10,305 nt of DNA, from contig CAMWIG010000056.1 of the NCBI GenBank assembly GCA_947174295.1, positions 1-10,305 of the forward strand, read 5' to 3'. The stretch comes from an uncultured Alistipes sp. GTDB taxonomy: Bacteria > Bacteroidota > Bacteroidia > Bacteroidales > Rikenellaceae. Made by a program: the position numbers and the translations under genes. Of the stretch, positions 4,465-10,305 are shown piece after piece. Each line of letters starts with the position of its first letter. Positions within the stretch are counted from its first letter, which is position 1. The notes beneath the pieces are model-generated. The model did no database searches. It was not told the origin of the DNA and saw nothing but the letters and a program-made list of their open reading frames with translations.

Positions 4465-6945
4465 CTATCTGTACGGAGCCGCAAGGGTTTCGTGCAGGAA
4501 CTCCTCGTCCTCGGGCGAGAGCACGTCGACACGGTCGAGCCACTCGCGGCGCTCGATAAGTCGCGCCCTATACTCCTCTATCTTGCGCGAAATCGGGAAC
4601 TCGGGTCGCGGCAAAGCCTCCACCTCCTCGCGCCGCGAAGGCCGCACCGTGCGGTCCATCACCTCTTCGCGCGTGGGTCGTTCGTCGCCGCGCCATACGA
4701 AGTCGGGCAGACGCTGTATCTGCGTCGCAGGCACCATATCGACGGGTGTAAGCGGGTACATGACACCCACGGGACTGCCCCGATAGGTTATAACATCGAC
4801 CGTCCGGTCGGCGATATAGAACGTCGCGCCGGCGCTCTCGATATACATCATGTCGGTCACTTCACCGCCCTCGCCGTCCTGCACGTAGTAAATCGTCTGC
4901 GCATTTCCGTTCACGTCGTTGCGATAAATCGCACCCTCGCGGAAGAGCGCAGTCATGGTCTTGCCCGTCACCTGATTATAATATAAGGTGTCTATTTGCG
5001 AAGCCATGATGGGCTTGCCTACGAAATCGGCCTGCGAGACAGCGCCGTTGGCCGTGAAGATATCCATGACGTCCGACGTCACCTGATTGGCCTCGTTCCA
5101 CAGCACCGGCGAGAGGTGCATATGCACGGTCGAATCGCTCGAAAAAGCCACTATCGAGTCGCAGGCCGCCTGGAAATCGGAGCGGTATATGCGCACGTTG
5201 CGGAACCCTTTCAGAAGACGGTACATGCTGTCGCGGTCCATCGAGTCGACCGCAGCCAAAGAATCGGGCAGTACGAACATCGAATCGGCAGCCGTCAGCG
5301 AATCCGCAACGGCGAGCGAATCGAGCGTCACGACAACCGAATCGCCGCCAGCAGCCGCTGCCGTGCTGTCCGCCGGCAATTCGACGGGCGGCAGCCCCTT
5401 GCGGGCGCGGCGCACGTTTTCGCGCTCGGCGCGTTTGCGCATCTTCTCCGCAGCCTTGGCCTTTCGGGCTGCTGCTGCGGCTTCATCGCGCTCTTTCTGC
5501 TCTTGGAGCTTGGCAAGACGCGCGGCGGCGATACGGTCCAGCCGCTCCTTGCGTGCTGCGGCTGCGGCCGCACGTTTCTCGGCTTTGAGACGCTCCTTCT
5601 CCTCGCGCTCCGCGGCTTTCATCTCCTCGGGCGTGAGCACGCGCACGCTGTCCGCAGCCAGAGTGTCGGCGAGAGGCGAATCCGCGGCGAGCGAATCGGC
5701 AGCGAACGAAGACAGCGAATCCCTGGTCATACCTGCGGCGGCACCGGCACTCTCGCGGCGTGCGGGATTCGTGCGCACGGAGTCCGCACCAGGCATAAGA
5801 CTATTCGCCTCCTCGGCGCCCGACTTTTCGGCATCCTGCGCCTCGACGCCGCCGGCAGCTTCCGAAACCGACTCAGCCGCAGCGCGCGCCGCAGCCTCTT
5901 CGGCAGCCTTGGCCGCTTCGGCGGCGCGCCGCTCCTCGGCGGGGTTGAAAATCACGGTATAAAGATACATCGAATCGGAGCGCATGAACACCGAATCGCC
6001 CTGCGAGGTGTCGTAGCTCACCACGACGGGGCGCCGCGTGAGGAAGACATTGCCCGGGTCGGCCCAATATTCGCCGTAGTCGCCGAATGCGAGCGTCTTG
6101 TACTCGACGTCGTCGAGCTGTATGTCGCGGCGCAGCACGGCGTGCCCCTCGGTGCGGAAATAGTCTATCGAGTCGCTCCACACCTCCTGCTTTTCGGTGA
6201 GCACATAGCCGTTGGAGGTCACCGAATAGAGGTCGCGCTGTTTGTCGTACTCGCCGCGGTCGGCATAGAGGTAGTCGCCGTCCTCGTTCCAGATGTTGGA
6301 GTTGCGGAAGAACCACGCATGGTCGTTGTCGATGTTGTATACCACCGAGTCGCCCTTCATGTCGTAGGAATCGGTGTGAACCTGCACGCTGTCGACGCAT
6401 ATGACTTCGTGGAAATCGGAGTAGTAGTATCCTCGCTCCGATTCGAGACGGTTCTCGCGGTTGATGACCATGCCGCCGCCGTAGAAGCGGCCCACGCTGT
6501 TCTCGGTGTCGAACGCGAAGTTATACGTATAGAGCACGGCGTCGCCGTCGACGACCTTCACCAGCGGCGAGTAGACACGGGCCTCGCTCGCCTCGCTGTC
6601 GTAGTCGGCGCGGTCGCCGTAGACGTATGTCGTGTTTTTGTTGATGAGCACGTCGCCGAAACACTCGACATAGGTGTCGCTGTAACGCACGGCGCTGTCG
6701 GCCGTGATGATGGCCCCCTTGTGGTGCGCGGCGAAGTTGCCGACGAAGCACATGACGGTCGACGTGTCGAGTTTGAGAGTGTAGGCCGCGTCGGCCTTCA
6801 TGAATATGAGCGCCGTGTCGGGCCGTTCGCCCGAGGCATGCGTCTGCGGACGCTGCGGTGCAGGACGGCCGCCGCCCTGCGCGAAGATGCCGAAGGTCAT
6901 GGCGCCGACAGTCGCCAGAGATATTGCCGTTGCACGAAGATTCAT
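4465..6945 (-). CDS. OstA-like protein (LptA/OstA domains) with long low-complexity insert
   Basis: An 826-residue exported protein. A signal-peptide-like start (residues 1-22) is followed by a Gly/Pro/Gln-rich stretch. Residues about 55-335 carry repeated OstA/LptA-type beta strands, e.g. ITADSAVRYSDTYVECFGDV (80-99), YVYGDRADYD (107-116), KGDSVVYNIDNDHAWFF (197-213) and YLYADRGEYD (225-234). Residues about 336-575 are a low-complexity insert: Ala/Glu-rich, then Ala-Asp-Ser repeats, a Lys/Arg/Glu/Ala coiled coil (440-515) and more Asp-Ser repeats. OstA-like strands return at about 580-735, and the charged C-terminus (750-826) is probably helical. LptA/OstA domains form the bridge that carries lipopolysaccharide across the periplasm. 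The family placement supports such a role, but no LptD-like beta-barrel is present, so this is not LptD itself. It is the last gene of a three-gene operon, 13 bases after the SurA-like gene. The only membrane segment is the N-terminal signal. Confidence 0.9.
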   Translation of the reverse strand: MNLRATAISLATVGAMTFGIFAQGGGRPAPQRPQTHASGERPDTALIFMKADAAYTLKLDTSTVMCFVGNFAAHHKGAIITADSAVRYSDTYVECFGDVLINKNTTYVYGDRADYDSEASEARVYSPLVKVVDGDAVLYTYNFAFDTENSVGRFYGGGMVINRENRLESERGYYYSDFHEVICVDSVQVHTDSYDMKGDSVVYNIDNDHAWFFRNSNIWNEDGDYLYADRGEYDKQRDLYSVTSNGYVLTEKQEVWSDSIDYFRTEGHAVLRRDIQLDDVEYKTLAFGDYGEYWADPGNVFLTRRPVVVSYDTSQGDSVFMRSDSMYLYTVIFNPAEERRAAEAAKAAEEAAARAAAESVSEAAGGVEAQDAEKSGAEEANSLMPGADSVRTNPARRESAGAAAGMTRDSLSSFAADSLAADSPLADTLAADSVRVLTPEEMKAAEREEKERLKAEKRAAAAAARKERLDRIAAARLAKLQEQKERDEAAAAARKAKAAEKMRKRAERENVRRARKGLPPVELPADSTAAAAGGDSVVVTLDSLAVADSLTAADSMFVLPDSLAAVDSMDRDSMYRLLKGFRNVRIYRSDFQAACDSIVAFSSDSTVHMHLSPVLWNEANQVTSDVMDIFTANGAVSQADFVGKPIMASQIDTLYYNQVTGKTMTALFREGAIYRNDVNGNAQTIYYVQDGEGGEVTDMMYIESAGATFYIADRTVDVITYRGSPVGVMYPLTPVDMVPATQIQRLPDFVWRGDERPTREEVMDRTVRPSRREEVEALPRPEFPISRKIEEYRARLIERREWLDRVDVLSPEDEEFLHETLAAPYR
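5221..5940 (-). repeat. Low-complexity Ala/Asp/Ser and Lys/Glu/Ala insert within the OstA-like protein
   Basis: This corresponds to residues about 336-575. In DNA it shows recurring words such as GCGAATCGGCAGC and GAATCCGC (reverse complement of Ala-Asp-Ser codons) at about 5270-5340 and 5665-5735, and alanine codon runs around 5460-5600. It is imperfect, so not a simple microsatellite, but has the look of a region that grows and shrinks in frame between strains. Confidence 0.7.
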
Positions 6946-6958
6946 CGTTCGGAACGAA

Positions 6959-8377
6959 TTATTTCAGCCATGCCCTGTTCTCGAACTCGCCGTCGCGGTA
7001 CTCGGGCGAGATGTAGACGTACATTCCCTCGATCTTCTTGTCGAGCCACTTGCGGAATACGCGCTGCTGCTTGTCGTTGAGCGCCATCTGCTCGATTTCG
7101 AGGTAGTCCTCTTTGAGCGATGCGCGGTGGGTGGGTATTATCTCCACCAGCTTCACTATCTTGCAGAGACTGTTGCCGCTCAGGTCGGCCGACTGGAACG
7201 AATTCGATATCTCGCCGACTTTCAGACCGCGCAGGGCGTTGTAATCGGCCAGACCGTTGCCCTCGCCGAAGCTCTCCTTGAAGAAACGCGTGTCGGTCAG
7301 CTTCACATCGTAGGCGTCGTGGTATTCGAGCACCTCCTGATTCGACACCACGCCGCCGTTCATCTTCGAATAGCGGTCGTCGGAGAACTTCAAGGCGGCG
7401 GCCTCGAACGTCATCGAGTCCTTGCGTATGAGCGATGCGATGCTGTCGAGCTCGCGCGCCGGCTCGATGAGCTCCTGCATGGAGAATGTCGGGCGCAGGA
7501 GGATGTGGCGGAAACGGTAGTTGCTGCCCTTGACCTCCAACAGCTCGATGATGTGAAACCCGAACTTGGTCTCCACGACCTCCGACACGCGGCCGGGCTT
7601 CAACTCCTGCAACGCCTCGGCGAAGGGCTGAACCAGACCGTTGATGGGCGACGACATCTCGCCGCCGTGGATGTTCGACGGATAGTCCTCGGAGTACATG
7701 CGGGCCAGCGCATCGAAGCGGGCCTGGCCGGTCACGATACGCTCGCGCATCGAGAGCAGACGCTCCTTGGTGCGGCGCTTGGCCTCGTCCATGGTCTTCG
7801 GATAGCGGGTAATCTGCGCATAGACGTACTGCTCGGCCACCATCGGGAGCGAATCCTTGTCGAGCGAGTTGTAGTAGTGCTCGACCTCGCCGGGAATGAC
7901 CGACACCTTGCCGACGATTTCACCCTGCATGGCGCTGGCATATGCCTGCTCCTCATAGCGCTGGCGCAGCATCTCGCGGATGTTGAATATCGCCATGTGG
8001 TGCTTGGCTTCGAGAGCCGAGATGGAGCCCTCCTCGTTTATCATATCCTGCACGAACTCCTCGATGCGGCCCATTATCTCGACGGTGTTGACCTCCACGG
8101 AGTCGATTTGCGCCTGATTGTAGAGGAGCTTTTGGAGCATCAGCTGTTCGAGCGCCTCGTTCTTCGGGTCGCGGTCGGAGGTGTAGTGCTGCGCACGGCG
8201 GCGGTTCACGAGCTCCGAGGCGTATTCGAGCACCTCGGATTCGAGAATCGACGAGCCGCCGACAACGGCGACCACCTTGTCGAGCATTATCTGCCGCTTC
8301 TGGGCATACAGAGCCGCCATGCCGCACATCGAGAGCACGGCAAGCAGCAGAAGGGTCTTTTTCATCGTATAGGTCAT
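6959..8377 (-). CDS. SurA-like periplasmic chaperone / peptidyl-prolyl isomerase with two parvulin domains
   Basis: A 472-residue protein with a signal peptide (MKKTLLLLAVLSMCGMAALYAQ from residue 5). Residues about 30-175 form a SurA-N-like helical chaperone region starting MLDKVVAVVGGSSILESEV. Two parvulin-type domains follow. Domain 1 (about 180-283) has LARMYSEDYPS, the GG turn, LKPGRVSEVVET and KFGFHIIELLE. Domain 2 (about 286-415) has YRFRHILL, FEAAALKFSDD, NGG and LKVGEISNSF. A helical C-terminal tail (416-472) follows, as in SurA. SurA escorts unfolded outer-membrane proteins through the periplasm. Catalytic residues are incomplete: domain 1 has Gln188 where the first His is expected, and domain 2 lacks the final His, with Lys406 near that place. 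I used the ATG at 8377 because an A-rich leader precedes it; the ATG at 8365 (MKKTLL) is a good alternative. It is the middle gene of the operon, 8 bases after the lipoprotein gene. Confidence 0.93.
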   Translation of the reverse strand: MTYTMKKTLLLLAVLSMCGMAALYAQKRQIMLDKVVAVVGGSSILESEVLEYASELVNRRRAQHYTSDRDPKNEALEQLMLQKLLYNQAQIDSVEVNTVEIMGRIEEFVQDMINEEGSISALEAKHHMAIFNIREMLRQRYEEQAYASAMQGEIVGKVSVIPGEVEHYYNSLDKDSLPMVAEQYVYAQITRYPKTMDEAKRRTKERLLSMRERIVTGQARFDALARMYSEDYPSNIHGGEMSSPINGLVQPFAEALQELKPGRVSEVVETKFGFHIIELLEVKGSNYRFRHILLRPTFSMQELIEPARELDSIASLIRKDSMTFEAAALKFSDDRYSKMNGGVVSNQEVLEYHDAYDVKLTDTRFFKESFGEGNGLADYNALRGLKVGEISNSFQSADLSGNSLCKIVKLVEIIPTHRASLKEDYLEIEQMALNDKQQRVFRKWLDKKIEGMYVYISPEYRDGEFENRAWLK

Positions 8378-8385
8378 CTTTTGCT

Positions 8386-9255
8386 TTAATCCTTGTTATC
8401 GTAAATGGTCACGTCGCGGCGCTCCTCGGCCGCACGGTAGAGCTCCTCCTCGTGAGCGCGGATGATGTCGTTCTGCCGGGCGTTGAAGAGTATGCGCCGA
8501 ATGGTCTGCGTCAGCCGTTCGAGCGGTATGCGGTCGCCGGGGCGCAGGATGTCGGTGATTTCGAAGTAGTATATCGACCGCGTGTCGCGCAGATTCTGCA
8601 CCTTTCCCGTTTTCAGGAGCGAGGCGCCCATCGCACCGGCCACGGGGAGCTCGGAGAGGAACTCCGAGTAGTCGACCCACGACGAGGTGCGGTCGACCAA
8701 ATGGAAATCGTTCTTCGTGCATATCTCCGCGAAGTCGCGCTGCTTGTCGGCCGAGGGCGACGACATGAGCGTGTAGAGCTTCATCGCCTGGCGGTACGAC
8801 TCCGGAAAACGCACGACGCGCCCCTTGACCAGCGTGCGGTCGAGTACGAAGTCCGAGGCGTGGGTCTCGTAGTAGGAGCGGATGTCGTCGGCGGTGAAGA
8901 GCGTGTCGATGCCCCGGTCGACGTAGTACTGGTCGACCTTGCGCACGAGCAGCGACTGGCGGTACTCCTCGACCTGCTTGTCGATGTCCGACGCCGCATC
9001 GGAGAAGAGCTCCTCGGCCTCCTGCACTTTGAGCATGCGCTTGACCCAGCGGTTGACGTAGAGGTCGGCGAACGCCGCGCTGTCGGCCCCGCCGAGCGAC
9101 GAGGGCACGGAGCTGCCCACCTCGGCGGCCGTAAGTTCGGCATCGCCCACGCGCGCCACGATGCGCTCGCCCGTCAGATAAGCGGGGAGCTCCTGACACG
9201 CTGCGAAGAGAATCGCTGCGGCGGCGAAGAGCGTTATTCTTTCAAAAATCTTCAT
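8386..9255 (-). CDS. SurA-N-like lipoprotein, probable non-catalytic periplasmic chaperone
   Basis: A 289-residue lipoprotein. The signal ends in LFAAC with lipidated Cys20 (-3 Phe is a tolerated variant). The mature part starts with IVARVGDAELTAAEV (29-43), the typical opening of SurA-N/PpiC proteins, then a helical region with YVNRWVKRMLKVQEAEEL (65-82) and a linker YYETHASDF (127-135). The C-terminal half occupies the place of a parvulin domain (KGRVVRFPESYR, then IYYFEITDILRPGDRIPLE near 223-241) but shows neither the HI(L) start, nor the Asp-containing loop, nor the GGxL turn. It may therefore hold proteins rather than isomerise prolines. The ATG at 9255 was chosen because it gives a complete lipoprotein signal 11 bases after the -7 promoter box; the frame extends to 9309 but that part lies across the promoter. 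First gene of the operon with the SurA-like and OstA-like genes. Confidence 0.88.
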   Translation of the reverse strand: MKIFERITLFAAAAILFAACQELPAYLTGERIVARVGDAELTAAEVGSSVPSSLGGADSAAFADLYVNRWVKRMLKVQEAEELFSDAASDIDKQVEEYRQSLLVRKVDQYYVDRGIDTLFTADDIRSYYETHASDFVLDRTLVKGRVVRFPESYRQAMKLYTLMSSPSADKQRDFAEICTKNDFHLVDRTSSWVDYSEFLSELPVAGAMGASLLKTGKVQNLRDTRSIYYFEITDILRPGDRIPLERLTQTIRRILFNARQNDIIRAHEEELYRAAEERRDVTIYDNKD

Positions 9256-9363
9256 ATCCAATTTGCAAAGATAGGGTTTTAAGGCGAAAAGTAAAAGACG
9301 AAAGGGCAAAACTTTCCCCTCCGCGCTCCATTTTCAAATCCGATAACGCTCCGCCGACACCGT
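9256..9363. other. Intergenic region between the CPBP gene and the operon
   Basis: Apart from the operon promoter near 9266-9297, nothing distinct is seen. No strong hairpin with a T run follows the CPBP stop at 9364, so some read-through from the CPBP gene into the chaperone operon is possible. Confidence 0.45.
9266..9297 (-). promoter_or_regulatory. Promoter of the lipoprotein-SurA-OstA operon
   Basis: On the minus strand TTTT (9297-9294), close to the -33 consensus TTTG, precedes TATCTTTG (9273-9266) by 20 bases. The -7 box is a full match to TAnnTTTG. Transcription would start a few bases before the ATG at 9255, giving a very short leader. Gaps of only 8 and 13 bases between the three genes imply one transcript. 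Confidence 0.7.
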
Positions 9364-10284
9364 TTATTGCCCACAGGCCGCACTTTTCTCCGCGCGGCGC
9401 ATACCGGCGACATACCGGCATGCGCGCCATAACCACAGCGCGACGACAGCAACCGACACGGCGTAAACCGTGCGGTAGACTTCCTGCGGGAGCAAATCGG
9501 AGAGCATGACGTCGACACCCGGCCCGAGCATGAGCGTCAGCATCGCCAGAGCGTTGTTCATGGCATGGACTGCGATTCCGGCCATGAGCGACCCGGAACG
9601 GAGGTACGCATAGCCGAGCACGAAGCCTATGACCGTCGTGGCGACGATTTGGGCCGGCATGGCGTGCGCGACACCGAAGCACACCGACGACAGGCACCAC
9701 GCCGCGACCACACCCCGTTTGGCGCGCACCGACTCCAAGACCACCCCGCGGAAGAGATACTCTTCGATTACGGGAGCGAAGACCACAGTACACATCAGAG
9801 CCCACCCGCCGCGGCCGAGGAAGTTGTAGTCGGGCATGCCGGGCAGTAGCGCCACCAGAGGTTCCAGCACGACCTGCCAGGCGACGACCGTCGCGATGCA
9901 GCCGAGCAGCAGCAGAGGATTGAGTCCGCCGGCCGACGAGAAGCGCACGCCGAGACGTCGTCCGCCCCGCAGCCTGCGATATGCCAGCGTCATGGCCACC
10001 ATGACCGACATGCCGACCAGATAGCCCGCCGCCGTTGCGCGCGCAACGGTCTGCTGCGCCGAGAGAAGCGTGTCGGGGTCGGCCGTTCCGGCATTCACCG
10101 TCGCCAGAGCTTCGGGTGTCATGCCGCATGCCGACGCCACGAGGGCGACAATCATCTGCGCGAAACCGAACAGAACGAGCAGTACGACATAGTCGTACCA
10201 TGCGGGGAACGACCCGCGGAGAGCCGCGGCCGCCGGCTCGATACGCCCGCGGGTATCGCCGCCGGACGAAATATTGTTTTCCAT
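9364..10284 (-). CDS. CPBP-family intramembrane glutamic protease
   Basis: A 306-residue polytopic membrane protein with about eight hydrophobic segments (roughly 31-51, 86-103, 122-143, 160-173, 192-209, 213-228, 233-253 and 271-287). It carries the CPBP (CAAX protease and bacteriocin-processing; Abi/Rce1) signature: EEYLFRG (174-180; Glu174, Glu175 and Arg179 of EExxxR), FGVAH (203-207; FxxxH) and HAMNN (240-244; HxxxN/B). These residues make up the membrane-embedded active site of Rce1-type proteases, so it is probably active. Bacterial members have varied roles (peptide maturation, bacteriocin immunity, envelope stress) and the substrate cannot be predicted here; no small peptide or bacteriocin gene is nearby. 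The hydrophilic N-terminus (1-26) is likely cytoplasmic. It lies 108 bases upstream of the lipoprotein start, on the same strand, and that operon has its own promoter. Its own promoter lies at or beyond the window edge. Confidence 0.92.
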   Translation of the reverse strand: MENNISSGGDTRGRIEPAAAALRGSFPAWYDYVVLLVLFGFAQMIVALVASACGMTPEALATVNAGTADPDTLLSAQQTVARATAAGYLVGMSVMVAMTLAYRRLRGGRRLGVRFSSAGGLNPLLLLGCIATVVAWQVVLEPLVALLPGMPDYNFLGRGGWALMCTVVFAPVIEEYLFRGVVLESVRAKRGVVAAWCLSSVCFGVAHAMPAQIVATTVIGFVLGYAYLRSGSLMAGIAVHAMNNALAMLTLMLGPGVDVMLSDLLPQEVYRTVYAVSVAVVALWLWRACRYVAGMRRAEKSAACGQ

Positions 10285-10305
10285 AAATTATCCGAAAATG
10301 TTTAC

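Noticed and set aside
4996..7080. A 694-codon open frame on the plus strand
   Set aside because: It is antisense to the OstA-like gene, has a low-complexity Arg/His/Val product and no promoter, and overlaps a frame with a clear family match.
6800..8389. A 529-codon open frame on the plus strand
   Set aside because: It is antisense to the SurA-like gene, with no recognisable domain. Its length is explained by codon bias on the real strand.
9256..9309. Longer start for the lipoprotein, adding 18 residues
   Set aside because: It crosses the -7 promoter box and would bury the lipoprotein signal. The ATG at 9255 gives a standard lipoprotein start.

Overview
The window looks like chromosomal DNA from a GC-rich Bacteroidales bacterium, most likely Alistipes or a close Rikenellaceae relative. 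This rests on four things. Most gene starts lie behind promoters of the Bacteroidetes type (TAnnTTTG at -7, in some cases with a TTTG-like -33 about 20 bases upstream). Shine-Dalgarno sequences are largely absent and leaders are A/T-rich. The gene families (OstA-like protein next to two SurA-type proteins, Bacteroidetes-style AsmA, short secreted proteins) fit. The intergenic 73-bp repeats resemble ones I recall from Bacteroidales. The genus is inferred by eye, not by a search. There are no rRNA or tRNA genes, insertion sequences, phage genes or CRISPR arrays. This is core, cell-envelope oriented DNA rather than an accessory island.

Layout: (1) 1-1649, minus: the first 549 codons of a large AsmA-family envelope protein, cut by the window edge. 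(2) 1650-1827: a divergent promoter region. (3) 1828-2547, plus: a cytoplasmic polyprenol-phosphate mannosyltransferase-like GT2 enzyme, ended by a bidirectional terminator shared with (4) 2630-3061, minus: a small membrane-anchored protein of unknown function. (5) 3086-3231: two tandem 73-bp repeat units, each carrying a hairpin and a minus-strand promoter. The first unit drives gene 4. (6) 3326-4231, plus: a secreted protein with a Bacteroidetes N-terminal domain, an Ala/Pro linker and a DUF1566/Lcl-like C-terminal domain, followed by a perfect-palindrome terminator. (7) 9255-4465, minus: a three-gene operon of SurA-N-like lipoprotein, SurA-like double-parvulin protein and OstA-like protein, with its own promoter and terminator. 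(8) 10284-9364, minus: a CPBP-family intramembrane protease.

The operon is the functional centre. Two periplasmic folding factors are co-transcribed with an OstA/LptA-type protein, which fits outer-membrane protein and lipopolysaccharide assembly. AsmA-family proteins also act in envelope lipid homeostasis. The GT2 enzyme probably makes a polyprenol-linked sugar donor for periplasmic glycosylation.

The most interesting observations are: the promoter-bearing tandem repeats whose hairpin stems differ in sequence but keep pairing; the OstA-like protein's long low-complexity insert, packed with Asp-Ser/Thr-X triplets that match the Bacteroides O-glycosylation sequon; and the SurA-like protein's two parvulin domains, each of which lacks a different catalytic histidine. 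I see no clearly new multi-gene system here.
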